Positions 28,748-37,313 of a stretch of 44,275 nt of DNA are shown here, in pieces (the stretch's first letter is position 1; every line of letters begins with the position of its first letter). Source of the DNA: an uncultured Treponema sp. (GTDB lineage: Bacteria > Spirochaetota > Spirochaetia > Treponematales > Treponemataceae). The DNA is taken from assembly GCA_946615905.1 (NCBI GenBank), contig CAMOIE010000022.1, positions 1-44,275 on the forward strand. Direction: 5' to 3'. A program made the position numbers and the translations under genes. Below the pieces are notes generated by a model, which was given only the letters and a program-made list of their open reading frames with translations, was not told the DNA's origin and made no database searches.

Positions 28748-30835
28748 ATGAAGGGGAAGAAGTTGAATATGAAACTTTCCGTAAAAATCGGAATTTTGGT
28801 GGGAATTTCTATCGTTGTCTCCGCAATTGCCGTCGAAATTGTTTGTCTCAACTTGTTCCACAAGGAATTCCGGGAAAGTGTGCAGCAGAATCTTGAGACG
28901 ACAGAGCTAGGCGTTATTAACACTCTCGAAGACTGGCGCGACATCCTTGAGTATGCTGTCGTAGCCCTTGCAGGCCGTCCGAATTTTGTAGAGGCTGTCG
29001 AGAACCGGGACTTTAGTCTTGTGGCGGAACTGGCGCAGGAAAAGAAAGACATCGTTGGCATGGACATAATGATTGTCACCGATGCGAATGGCCGCGTTAT
29101 TTCAGGAGCGAGCGCGGGGCTGGATTTAAGTGCAATCCCGACCGTAAAGGACATAATAAAAGACGGTCTTGATGTCGTCCATTCTTTCGGTTCTTGTGCC
29201 GCATTCAAATATTCGATGGTTGTTTCCTCCGTCATAAAGAATGATGCTGGCCGCAAAGTCGGAGTTCTTATTGCGGGCTACGATTTGACAAAGCAGGATT
29301 TTGTGGACAAGATGAAGGGCATATACAACGTTGAAGTCACCGTGATGGAAAAAAATGTCCGTGTCTCAACGACTTTGAAAGACGAGTCCGGCAAAAACTG
29401 GGCAGGCTCTACCCTCGACAACAATGAAATCATCGATAAAGTCCAGACAAAGGGCGAGCGTTATGAGACAGAAATAAAGCTTTTGGGCAAGACATACCTG
29501 AACATTTTCTTCCCCTTGCAGACTGAGTACGGCAAAGGCACTGGTATGGTTGTTGTTTTGCAAAACCTAGATGTCGTCACAAAAGTCGTTTCCTATGCAA
29601 TCCGCATAAGCTGTATCTTCCTTATAGTTCTTTGTCTTATTTTGTGCGTGCTTTCAGGCGTAATCATCGTGCAGATGCTGAGACCTCTCGTTAATGTAAA
29701 AGACACGCTCCATTCAATCTCAAGCGGAGCGGCTGACCTTACAAAGAGAATCCCGGTCGAGACGCATGATGAGATAGGTGAGGTCGTTCTCGGATTCAAT
29801 GCCTTCGCGGAAAAGTTGCAGACGATTATTTCCCACATGAAGGACAGCAAGGAAAGTCTTGCCTCTTCCGGTGCGGCTATGAGCGAGGCCTCGGAAGACA
29901 CTGCAAGCGCGATTACGGAAATCTCGGCGAATATCGAAAGTATTCACCGGCAAATCGAACAGAACAAGAGCAGTGTTGACTCTACGGCTGGAGCTGTGAA
30001 CCAGATTTCCTCAAATATTACCTCTCTCAACCACATGATTGAGAATCAGTCTTCCGGCGTGACAGAAGCCTCTGCCGCAGTCGAAGAGATGATTGGAAAC
30101 ATCAGAAGCGTGAATAACTCTATGGAAAGAATGGGCAGGTCCTTCTCTGAGCTTGGCGAACATGCTGACGCAGGATTCAGCAAGTTGCAGGTTGTAAACA
30201 CCCGCGTTCAGGAAATTGAAGAGCAGTCCAAGATGCTTCAGGAAGCTAACACGGCGATTGCCAGTATCGCAAGCCAGACAAACCTTCTTGCGATGAATGC
30301 CGCAATCGAGGCTGCCCACGCGGGTGACGCTGGTAAGGGCTTTGCCGTCGTCGCTGACGAAATCCGTAAGCTTTCAGAGACTTCAACCTCCCAGTCAAAG
30401 AAAATCGGTGACCAGCTTAAGCAGATTAAGGATGCAATCGGTAATGTTGTTACCGCCTCCAACGAGTCAAGTCAGGCATTTGCCCTCGTGCAGGACGAGC
30501 TTAAGGAAACCGACCAGCTTGTTATGCAGATGCGGGCGGCCATGGAAGAGCAGAACGAGGGTTCCCGCCAGATTACTGAGGCTCTTAAGCTCATGAACGA
30601 TTCTACAGTTGAGGTTCGTGACGCTTCCGCAGAGATGAACGAAGGAAACAAGGTCATTTTGGCAGAAGTCCACCAGCTGCAAGACTCAACGACTTCAATG
30701 AAGCAGAGCATGGATGAGATGCACATCGGTGCCCAGAAAATCAATCAGACAGGCGCGACCCTTACCGATGTCACCGGCAAAGTCCACTCTTCAATCGAAA
30801 AGATGGGTAGCCAGATTGACCTATTCAAGGTTTGA
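28748..30835 (+). CDS. Methyl-accepting chemotaxis protein (Cache-type sensor)
   Basis: This 695-residue chemoreceptor has a first transmembrane helix at about residues 14-34, a periplasmic Cache-like sensor (about 40-275, with '[18 protein letters not shown]' and '[14 protein letters not shown]'), a second helix (about 280-308), HAMP (about 309-365) and a long cytoplasmic helical hairpin. The tip, '[20 protein letters not shown]', binds CheA and CheW. It senses an unknown small ligand and steers flagellar rotation. It is followed by an imperfect terminator. Confidence 0.95.
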   Translation: MKGKKLNMKLSVKIGILVGISIVVSAIAVEIVCLNLFHKEFRESVQQNLETTELGVINTLEDWRDILEYAVVALAGRPNFVEAVENRDFSLVAELAQEKKDIVGMDIMIVTDANGRVISGASAGLDLSAIPTVKDIIKDGLDVVHSFGSCAAFKYSMVVSSVIKNDAGRKVGVLIAGYDLTKQDFVDKMKGIYNVEVTVMEKNVRVSTTLKDESGKNWAGSTLDNNEIIDKVQTKGERYETEIKLLGKTYLNIFFPLQTEYGKGTGMVVVLQNLDVVTKVVSYAIRISCIFLIVLCLILCVLSGVIIVQMLRPLVNVKDTLHSISSGAADLTKRIPVETHDEIGEVVLGFNAFAEKLQTIISHMKDSKESLASSGAAMSEASEDTASAITEISANIESIHRQIEQNKSSVDSTAGAVNQISSNITSLNHMIENQSSGVTEASAAVEEMIGNIRSVNNSMERMGRSFSELGEHADAGFSKLQVVNTRVQEIEEQSKMLQEANTAIASIASQTNLLAMNAAIEAAHAGDAGKGFAVVADEIRKLSETSTSQSKKIGDQLKQIKDAIGNVVTASNESSQAFALVQDELKETDQLVMQMRAAMEEQNEGSRQITEALKLMNDSTVEVRDASAEMNEGNKVILAEVHQLQDSTTSMKQSMDEMHIGAQKINQTGATLTDVTGKVHSSIEKMGSQIDLFKV

Positions 30836-30850
30836 GCCAAAATAGATAAT

Positions 30851-30889
30851 GGGGGGGGCAAATTGCAGAGTTTAATTGCAATCACCCCC
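30851..30889 (+). terminator. Probable terminator after the chemoreceptor gene
   Basis: A G-run (30851-30858) and C-run (30885-30889) flank ATTGCA/TGCAAT, giving an imperfect stem. The T-run is poor, so strength is uncertain. Confidence 0.4.
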
Positions 30890-30896
30890 GCCTTTA

Positions 30897-30905
30897 TGTT
30901 AAAAT
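30897..30905 (+). promoter_or_regulatory. Extended -10 promoter directly before ATG
   Basis: TGTTAAAAT then 6 nt then ATG 30912, with TTGCAA 18 bp upstream of the hexamer (30876-30881). No Shine-Dalgarno between. Confidence 0.6.
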
Positions 30906-30911
30906 CCTTTC

Positions 30912-31658
30912 ATGAAAATTGAATCTTCTGCGTTTGTTAAAAACAATCCTCCTTTAAATAAAAATCTTTTTGCAATTCTTTTTATCCTCTTTGTGACTGC
31001 TGTATCTTTGTCAGCCATGGATTTGAAAAATTACCTTTTGGCTGGAGTTGCCGTGCCTGTCGACATAGGAATAAAAGTAAAAGAAGACGATTCCACAAAA
31101 AAATGGGATCAAATTGGCTTGGACTTGGATCTTTCGTACATTGGAATAGACAAGTATTCCGGCCTGGCAGGAAAAGTCAGGGGCCTTTTGGGCGGAGCTC
31201 GCACAAAAAATCTTCTTTATAAAAATGATTCGATAAAAGACTCCTACGCTACTTTGGGTGGCTTTTATTGCGGGGTAGAATTCGGAGCAGGCTACTCCTT
31301 TATCCATAATGACGAGGATTTCCTTTCCATTTTTGCCATGGCTGGTGTTGTCGGTGGTTTGTATCAGGACTTGTATAGCTTCGGCTCTAGCATGGTGAAA
31401 TACAAAATCACGCGCAATATTTCTTATGCCTTGCTTTCCACCGGAATCGATTTTACGGCCCAGCACCGTTTTTCAAAAAATGTAGGAATTTTTGCGGATT
31501 TGGGCTTTCGCTACTTCCCGACTGGCGGTTACATATTCAAGGTTGAGACAAAAAGAATCTCCGGCTCTAGCTCTTCTTCCAGAACCCAAAAAAGCGACTA
31601 TAAAATCAACGGGGGCTTTGAGATTCTCCCGGCGATAGGTTTTTCCTTCTCTTTGTAA
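30912..31658 (+). CDS. Putative outer-membrane beta-barrel protein
   Basis: This 248-residue protein has a signal peptide (hydrophobic about 20-33, ending SLSAMD), many alternating hydrophobic/aromatic strands ('SYATLGGFYCGVEFGAGYSF', 'ALLSTGIDFTAQHRFSKNVGIFADLGFRYFP') and a final 'AIGFSFSL' strand ending in a hydrophobic residue. This suits an outer-membrane beta-barrel of spirochaete type. No specific family was recognised. It has its own promoter, whose start falls on the ATG. Confidence 0.6.
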   Translation: MKIESSAFVKNNPPLNKNLFAILFILFVTAVSLSAMDLKNYLLAGVAVPVDIGIKVKEDDSTKKWDQIGLDLDLSYIGIDKYSGLAGKVRGLLGGARTKNLLYKNDSIKDSYATLGGFYCGVEFGAGYSFIHNDEDFLSIFAMAGVVGGLYQDLYSFGSSMVKYKITRNISYALLSTGIDFTAQHRFSKNVGIFADLGFRYFPTGGYIFKVETKRISGSSSSSRTQKSDYKINGGFEILPAIGFSFSL

Positions 31659-31700
31659 TCTTTCAAAAATCTCCTCTTGTTGAATTCAAAAGGCTTTTCA

Positions 31701-31709
31701 TGCTAAAAT
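31701..31709 (+). promoter_or_regulatory. Extended -10 promoter of purE, directly before ATG
   Basis: TGCTAAAAT then CCTCCC then ATG 31716, with TTGAAT (31680-31685) at an 18-bp spacing. Transcription would begin at the start codon. Confidence 0.6.
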
Positions 31710-31715
31710 CCTCCC

Positions 31716-32210
31716 ATGAAAGTTGCAATTTTCTTCGGCTCCAAGTCCGATTCAGAAACTATGAAAAAATCCGCCGACATTCTCCGCGAATTCGGCGTTG
31801 ACTTTAAGGCTTATATCATTTCTGCCCACCGTGCGGGCGCTCTTCTTGCAAAGACTGTCAAGGAAGTCGAGGCTGACGGCTGTGAGGTGATTATCGCTGG
31901 CGCAGGTTTGGCAGCGGCCCTTCCGGGTGTGATTGCCGGTCAGACAGTTCTTCCTGTAATCGGGGTTCCCCTTGAATGCGTCTCCCCCGGAAAGTCAAAC
32001 GGGCTGGCGGGTCTTGACGCCCTCTATTCAATCGTCCAGATGCCGGGTCAGATTCCTGTCGCAACGGTCGGAATCAACAATGCCAAGAACGCCGCATATC
32101 TTGCAGTACAGATTCTTGCTGTAAAATATCCTGAATTAAAAGAAAAGTTGCTTGCTTTCCGCAAAAAACTTGCCGACGACGTTGAGAAAAACTGCGTGGC
32201 GGACATTTAA
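31716..32210 (+). CDS. purE: PurE, N5-carboxyaminoimidazole ribonucleotide mutase
   Basis: This 164-residue protein has the PurE features 'FFGSKSDSETMKKSADILREFG', 'ISAHRAG' and 'GAGLAAALPGVIAGQTVLPVIGVPL', then 'GLAGLDALYSIVQMPGQIPVATVG'. It converts N5-CAIR to CAIR in purine synthesis. The SAHR loop and the downstream LDALxSIVQMP place it with class I (mutase), rather than with the class II carboxylases described in other treponemes. The loop usually read AAHLPG is AAALPG here. Overlaps no gene; purF follows after 25 nt. Confidence 0.9.
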   Translation: MKVAIFFGSKSDSETMKKSADILREFGVDFKAYIISAHRAGALLAKTVKEVEADGCEVIIAGAGLAAALPGVIAGQTVLPVIGVPLECVSPGKSNGLAGLDALYSIVQMPGQIPVATVGINNAKNAAYLAVQILAVKYPELKEKLLAFRKKLADDVEKNCVADI

Positions 32211-32235
32211 TTGCTCTTTAATACGAGGCTCTATC

Positions 32236-33717
32236 ATGGACGACAACAATTTGATTATAGAAGATGACGTTCTGCATGAGGAATGCGGTGTCTTCGCGGT
32301 TTTTCAGCCTGCCAAAAAAGAGGGTGATTCCGCTTCGGCAGACGATGACCCTTATTCCGCCCAGGAATTTAACGCGGCTCAGAAAGTCTACTACGGACTT
32401 TATTCCCTTCAGCACCGGGGACAGGATTCCGCCGGAATCGCGGTCTCTGACGGCAGCGAGATAAAAGTCCACAAGGCGATGGGAACTGTCGCTGATGCCT
32501 TCCAGCCTGAGCATCTGGCGAACTTGCAGGGTAGAATCGCCCTAGGGCATGTCCGATATGCTACGGCCGGCTCCTGCACGATTGAAAACGCCCAGCCAAT
32601 GGTTCAGTCCTCAAAACTCGGAACAATCGCAGTCGCCCACAATGGCCAGCTTATAAACTATGAGCAGCTCCGCGAAATGCTCGAGGAGACAGGCTCCACT
32701 TTCCAGTCAACCAGCGACACTGAAGTCATCGTAAAACTAATCGCAAAATCATATAAAAAAGGTCTTGAGCGAGCATTGACCGACACAATCCAGATGATTA
32801 AAGGGTCTTTTGCCCTTGCTGTCATGACGGAAAAATCTTTGATCGGGGCAAGGGATCCCAACGGAATCCGCCCCCTCTGCCTTGGAAAATTTGAGAACGG
32901 CGGCTGGATTTTAGCCTCTGAGTCATGTGCGATTGATGCCGTGAACGGAACTTTTGTCCGTGACATCCAGCCCGGTGAGATTGTGATAATCAACGATGAC
33001 GGGGTTCTTTCGTTTGAATTCGGCGAGAGAACATCAAAACGCACCTGCGTATTTGAGTACGTCTACTTTGCCCGCCCTGACTCCGTGATCGATGGCATTC
33101 CTGTGACTGAGGCCCGCATGAAGATGGGTGAGCAGCTTGCAAAGGAATCCGGGGTTCCAGCTGACGTTGTAATCGGTGTCCCGGACTCAGGACTCGGAGC
33201 CGCAATTGGCTACTCAAAGGCGACCGGAATCCCCTATGCGATGGGAATCGTAAAGAACAAGTACATCGGCCGCACCTTCATCGCGCCCACCCAAAAAGAG
33301 CGTGAGAACATGGTCTTCGTGAAATTGAACGCAGTCCCAGGCGACGTGAAGGGCAAGCGGGTAATCGTAATCGATGACTCAATCGTACGCGGAACGACTT
33401 CCCGCCGTCTCGTGCAGATTTTGAGAAGGGCAGGGGCAAAGGAAGTCCACTTCCGCATATCATCCCCGCCGGTGAAATTTCCCTGCTACTTTGGAATAAA
33501 CACTCCTTCCAGAACTGAGCTTATCTCCGCCCAGCACGACACTTCAGAAATCTGCAAGCAAATTGGCGCGGACTCTCTCGCCTTTTTAAGCCCTGACGGA
33601 CTTTTGGAGGCATGTCGGGCTTGTAGTCCTGAAAACTACGGTTTTTGCAAGGGCTGTTTTACTGGTGAATATCCGATTTCTGTTCCCGGCGAGGTCAACG
33701 GAAAATCTGCCGTGTGA
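32236..33717 (+). CDS. purF: PurF, amidophosphoribosyltransferase (propeptide/Fe-S type)
   Basis: This 493-residue enzyme makes 5-phosphoribosylamine from PRPP and glutamine, the first step of purine synthesis. It has a short propeptide before the catalytic Cys (HEECGVFAVF), the Ntn glutaminase domain ('YSLQHRGQDSAGIAV', 'GHVRYATAG'), and the PRTase loop 'VIVIDDSIVRGTTSRR'. Cysteines in 'TCVFEYVYFARPDS', 'KFPCYFGIN' and 'FCKGCF' match the Fe-S ligands of the Bacillus-type enzyme. ATG 32236 is chosen from the GAGG site; the longer frame overlaps purE. A terminator follows. Confidence 0.94.
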   Translation: MDDNNLIIEDDVLHEECGVFAVFQPAKKEGDSASADDDPYSAQEFNAAQKVYYGLYSLQHRGQDSAGIAVSDGSEIKVHKAMGTVADAFQPEHLANLQGRIALGHVRYATAGSCTIENAQPMVQSSKLGTIAVAHNGQLINYEQLREMLEETGSTFQSTSDTEVIVKLIAKSYKKGLERALTDTIQMIKGSFALAVMTEKSLIGARDPNGIRPLCLGKFENGGWILASESCAIDAVNGTFVRDIQPGEIVIINDDGVLSFEFGERTSKRTCVFEYVYFARPDSVIDGIPVTEARMKMGEQLAKESGVPADVVIGVPDSGLGAAIGYSKATGIPYAMGIVKNKYIGRTFIAPTQKERENMVFVKLNAVPGDVKGKRVIVIDDSIVRGTTSRRLVQILRRAGAKEVHFRISSPPVKFPCYFGINTPSRTELISAQHDTSEICKQIGADSLAFLSPDGLLEACRACSPENYGFCKGCFTGEYPISVPGEVNGKSAV

Positions 33718-33740
33718 TGTTTTGCTGATAAATCTTTTTT

Positions 33741-33792
33741 ATCCCCGTCATTTTTGGCTTTTTTTTGCCGAAAGTCGATGGGGTGTTTTTTT
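33741..33792. terminator. Terminator after purF
   Basis: CCCC (33743-33746) with GGGG (33780-33783) and an inner GGC/GCC stem with T-rich flanks are followed by a run of seven T (33786-33792). It overlaps the 3' end of the converging MATE gene. Confidence 0.6.
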
Positions 33793-35185
33793 ATTTACTC
33801 TGGTCCACGATATTTCTTAGCCAAGTTCCCTTTTTGACCATGACAAAACCTATCACGCATTTAACCAAATCCGAGACTGAGACAATCAAGTAAAGAGGCT
33901 CGATTGGCATTGTGGTGAAGCGGCTCAGGCAGTAGGCAATTGGAATTGCGACAATCCAGATTGAAACTGAGTCGAAGATAAATGTGATGAGCGTGGAGCC
34001 ACCTGCACGCAGCGTAAAATAGCTTGCGTTCATGAATGCCCCGATTGGCAGGCAGAGGGCGCGAATCAAAATGAGGGAAGTCGCAATCTTTCTGACTGAA
34101 TCCTCCGTCCTGTACAAAAGTGGGAAAAATGGCGCGACTCCTGCCATCAGAATACCGACAAAGACACAGAGTCCTACCGAAGTCGCAATCAGCTTTGTGT
34201 CTGTCTCGTGGGCTTTTTTGAAGTCTCCAGCTCCTAAAATCTGCCCGACAATGACCCCGACAGAGCTTCCCATCGACAAAAAGAAGATGTTGAAGAGGTT
34301 TCCGATTGTGTCGGAAATGTTGCAGGCCGCGACGACTGAAAGCCCCCGGACTGAATAGCACTGGTTCAAAGTCGTAAGCCCCGCCGACCACAAGAATTCA
34401 TTTATCAAAAGCGGCCAGCCCCTGCGGATGATTCCTCCTACAAGTTTTCCCTGAATCGTGAAGCGGCTGAAAAGAGACTTTGCCCAGGGATTTTTCTTTT
34501 GATGAGAGTGAGTCCATAGGACTATGTAGAGGCATTCTGCGAAACGCGAAATTACAGTTGCGATTGCGGCTCCCTGGACTCCCAGTCTTGGAAAACCCAG
34601 ATGACCGAAAATCAAAAGCCAGTTTCCTGCAAGGTTTACAAGCACGGCCGCGATTCCAGCCTTCATCGGAAGGACTGTCTCTCCTGTCTCGCGCAGGGTT
34701 GAGGCGTATGTCATGCTGACCGCAGCCGGAAAGAGACCGACCAGCATGATTTTCAGGTAGGAGCGGGCGAAGGCGAGAGTCTCCTCTGGGTTTCCGACAT
34801 CCCCCTTGCCGCGCAAAAAGGCGGAAATCAAATTCACGTCAAAAAAATGGAAAATCAGGATTCCCGCCGTGCTGATAAAAGCCGTAATCAGGATTTTAAA
34901 GCGCAAGGTCTGCCTTACCCCGTCCATGTTTCCTGCCCCGTAGAACTGGGCACCGTAAAGGCCGGCCCCGCTCAGAGCTCCCCAGACTGTCAGGTTGAAG
35001 ACGAACATAAGAAGGTTGACGATTGCCACGCCGGACATAGCGAGGGTTCCGGTCGAGCCGACCATTATGTTGTCGAGCATGTTCACGAAATTCGTGATTC
35101 CGTTTTGAATCATCATAGGAATGGCGACAGCCGCGACCATCTTGTAAAAAGCCCTGTCACCGATGAATTTGGATTTTAAAGACAT
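33791..35185 (-). CDS. MATE family efflux transporter inserted between purine genes
   Basis: This 464-residue, about 12-helix protein has 'MVAAVAIPMMIQNGITNFVNMLDNIMVGSTGTLAMSGVAIVN', 'GAGLYGAQFYGAGNMDGVRQT' and 'LGFPRLGVQGAAIATVISRFAE', characteristic of MATE. It runs against the purine genes on both sides, splitting purE-purF from purM-purN. TGTTATACT stands 7 nt before the ATG with no Shine-Dalgarno, so it has its own, possibly leaderless, transcript. Confidence 0.92.
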   Translation of the reverse strand: MSLKSKFIGDRAFYKMVAAVAIPMMIQNGITNFVNMLDNIMVGSTGTLAMSGVAIVNLLMFVFNLTVWGALSGAGLYGAQFYGAGNMDGVRQTLRFKILITAFISTAGILIFHFFDVNLISAFLRGKGDVGNPEETLAFARSYLKIMLVGLFPAAVSMTYASTLRETGETVLPMKAGIAAVLVNLAGNWLLIFGHLGFPRLGVQGAAIATVISRFAECLYIVLWTHSHQKKNPWAKSLFSRFTIQGKLVGGIIRRGWPLLINEFLWSAGLTTLNQCYSVRGLSVVAACNISDTIGNLFNIFFLSMGSSVGVIVGQILGAGDFKKAHETDTKLIATSVGLCVFVGILMAGVAPFFPLLYRTEDSVRKIATSLILIRALCLPIGAFMNASYFTLRAGGSTLITFIFDSVSIWIVAIPIAYCLSRFTTMPIEPLYLIVSVSDLVKCVIGFVMVKKGTWLRNIVDQSK

Positions 35186-35192
35186 GAAAGAG

Positions 35193-35201
35193 AGTATAAC
35201 A
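35193..35201 (-). promoter_or_regulatory. Extended -10 promoter directly before the MATE ATG
   Basis: Minus-strand TGTTATACT, then CTCTTTC, then ATG 35185. No Shine-Dalgarno. Confidence 0.6.
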
Positions 35202-35212
35202 AATACGTGGAT

Positions 35213-35377
35213 TTAGGGCTATTTATCGTGAATGACGAGTAAAAAAAAGTCACGCGGATTGGTTCGCGGCTACGCCGCTCACTAGGTTTCGACAGGTCGC
35301 AGACGCGACTGGAAGCGTACGTCAAAATTATTTTTGATAATGCGGTAGCTGTGGATGTGCGGCCTTAGGGCTATTTA
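35213..35377. repeat. 139-bp segment flanked by 13-bp direct repeats
   Basis: TTAGGGCTATTTA occurs at 35213-35225 and 35365-35377, bounding a GC-rich segment with small hairpins (GCGGC/GCCGC). This looks like insertion of a short non-coding element with target duplication, or the scar of one. Confidence 0.55.
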
Positions 35378-35433
35378 ACAAATCTCGTTTTTAGTGTAAA
35401 TTGGTTTCATTCGGTTGGACTCCCGGGGATTTT

Positions 35434-35467
35434 AAGGGGGGACGGCGATTAATCGCCGTCCCCCCTT
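35434..35467. repeat. Perfect 34-bp palindrome in the purM leader
   Basis: Arms of 17 bp (35434-35450 and 35451-35467) with no loop, GC-rich with a G-run/C-run outer part. It is followed by GGCA/TGCC and by GGGGGAA/TTCCCCC (35505-35511/35516-35522). Together these fill the leader just before purM. Confidence 0.85.
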
Positions 35468-35559
35468 AGGAGAAGGGGGTGTGGAGGCAACGAAGTGCCG
35501 ACCAGGGGGAAGGCTTTCCCCCCCCAGACTGGACAATTAGCTGAAAAACGGAGTTTCCC

Positions 35560-36660
35560 ATGATTGATTACAAGTCATCCGGTGTTGATGTTGAGGAAGG
35601 CTACAAGGCCGTTGAGAATTACAAGGACAGTGCGAAGAGGACAAAAATCCCAGGCGTTCTTGGAGGAATCGGCTCTTTTGCCGGAATGTTCCAGATTCCT
35701 GCTGGGCTGAAAGACCCTGTTATGGTCAGCGGAACTGACGGTGTTGGCACAAAACTAGACATCGCCTTCCAGATGAAAAAATACGACACTGTTGGAATCG
35801 ACTGCGTTGCCATGAGCGTGAACGACATTCTCTGCTGCGGCGTCCAGACTTCATTTTTCCTAGACTATATTGCCTGCGGCTCCCTTGACGCTGATGTCGC
35901 CGGTCAGCTTGTAAAAGGTGTCGCTGACGGCTGCCTTGACACAGGATGCGCCCTTTTGGGAGGAGAGACTGCCGAGATGCCGGGCTTTTACGACAAGGGC
36001 AAGTACGACCTGGCTGGCTTTGGAGTCGGCTGCGCTTCCCGCGAGGACATTTTGGACGGCTCCCTTGTCACCGAGGGCGATGTTTTGATTGGACTTTCTT
36101 CAACAGGACCCCACTCAAACGGCTATTCTTTAATCCGCAAACTGGTCACGGACTTTAACGAGCCTTTCATCGTTGACGGAAAGGATACTGGAAAGACTAT
36201 TGGCGAGGTTCTTTTGCGCCCGACCCGCATTTACGTGAAGCCTGTAATGGCCGCACTTAAAAACTTCGGAAAGGCTGTCCACGCTATGAGCCACATCACC
36301 GGCGGCGGCTTTTACGAGAATATCCCCCGCATGTACCCGGACGCTGAGAAAGCCGGAAAGCAGTTTGTCTCGGTAATCAATAAAGGCTCCTGGAAAATCC
36401 CAGAGATTTTTGACGAGCTGATTCGCCGTGGGGCTGACCCGGACAAGGTTTACTCAACTTGGAACATGGGAATCGGACTTGTTCTCGCCGTCTCTGAAAA
36501 GGATGCTGACGCTATCGTTGACTTCTTCAATGACTTTGCCTCGACCATGGAAAATCACGGCTGCGAGCCGATGAAAGCCTACAAAATCGGTCATGTCGCC
36601 GTCACAAGCGAGAAAATCGATGAGGTTAAAGGCTCCAAAATCGCGACCCAGATTCTTTAA
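35560..36660 (+). CDS. purM: PurM, phosphoribosylformylglycinamidine cyclo-ligase (AIR synthetase)
   Basis: This 366-residue enzyme closes FGAM to AIR with ATP. It has 'VSGTDGVGTKLDIAFQM' (ATP/Mg loop), 'VAMSVNDILCCGVQTSFFLDYIACG', 'ALLGGETAEMPGFY', 'STGPHSNGYSLIRK' and 'MSHITGGGFYENIPRM', all PurM signatures in the expected order. The length is normal. Only a weak ribosome site (GGAG 10 nt upstream) is seen. purN follows after 14 nt. Confidence 0.95.
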   Translation: MIDYKSSGVDVEEGYKAVENYKDSAKRTKIPGVLGGIGSFAGMFQIPAGLKDPVMVSGTDGVGTKLDIAFQMKKYDTVGIDCVAMSVNDILCCGVQTSFFLDYIACGSLDADVAGQLVKGVADGCLDTGCALLGGETAEMPGFYDKGKYDLAGFGVGCASREDILDGSLVTEGDVLIGLSSTGPHSNGYSLIRKLVTDFNEPFIVDGKDTGKTIGEVLLRPTRIYVKPVMAALKNFGKAVHAMSHITGGGFYENIPRMYPDAEKAGKQFVSVINKGSWKIPEIFDELIRRGADPDKVYSTWNMGIGLVLAVSEKDADAIVDFFNDFASTMENHGCEPMKAYKIGHVAVTSEKIDEVKGSKIATQIL

Positions 36661-36674
36661 TTGTTGGTCTGACT

Positions 36675-37313
36675 ATGAAAAGTAAACTGAAACTTGCTGT
36701 CCTCGTCTCAGGCGGGGGAACAAACTTGCAGGCTCTGATTGACTATGAAAAGTCAAACGCTGACTGCCCGTACACGATTTGCGTAGTGATTGCGGACACA
36801 AAGAAGGCCTATGCCCTTGAGCGCGCCGCCAATGCCGGAATCAAGACCGCGATTGTCTCCCCATTTGCTGTCCTCGGAGCGGAGAAGGCAAAGGCTGTCT
36901 CCAAGGAGGAGAAAAGAATCGCCGTATCTGACGCAGCCCTTGCAGTAGCAAAAGAAAATGATTGCGGGGCGATTGTTCTGGCCGGCTGGCTTACGGTTTT
37001 ATCGGGAAAAATCGTTGAAGAATACTCTGGCAGAATCGTAAACCTGCACCCGGCCCTGCTTCCGAAATTCGGCGGGGTAGGCATGTGGGGACACCATGTG
37101 CATGAGGCGGTTCTTGCCGCCGGGGAAAAAGAGTCAGGCTGCACTGTCCACCTTGTTGACTCAGGCTGTGACACCGGAAAGATTTTGGTGCAAAAAAAAG
37201 TGCCGGTTATGCCCGATGACAGTCCCGACACTTTGTACGCCAGAATCGCCCCCCACGAGCATGAGGCTCTGATCGAGGGTGTCTGTCTGCTTGCAAAGTC
37301 TATTTGCGCATAA
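36675..37313 (+). CDS. purN: PurN, phosphoribosylglycinamide formyltransferase
   Basis: This 212-residue enzyme transfers formyl from 10-formyl-THF to GAR. It has 'LAVLVSGGGTNLQALIDYE' (phosphate loop), 'GWLTVLSGKIVEEYSGRIVNLHPALLPKFGG' (the N-L-H-P-A-L-L-P catalytic segment with His), 'GCTVHLVDSGCDTGKIL' and 'IAPHEHEALIEGV'. It is the last gene of the purine unit and its 3' end overlaps the converging OmpA gene by 14 bp. Confidence 0.95.
   Translation: MKSKLKLAVLVSGGGTNLQALIDYEKSNADCPYTICVVIADTKKAYALERAANAGIKTAIVSPFAVLGAEKAKAVSKEEKRIAVSDAALAVAKENDCGAIVLAGWLTVLSGKIVEEYSGRIVNLHPALLPKFGGVGMWGHHVHEAVLAAGEKESGCTVHLVDSGCDTGKILVQKKVPVMPDDSPDTLYARIAPHEHEALIEGVCLLAKSICA

Noticed and set aside
35380..35559. 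Purine, PreQ1 or ZTP riboswitch in the purM leader
   Set aside because: The stems are strong but I could not match the conserved loop bases of any of these classes; kept only as a structured repeat.
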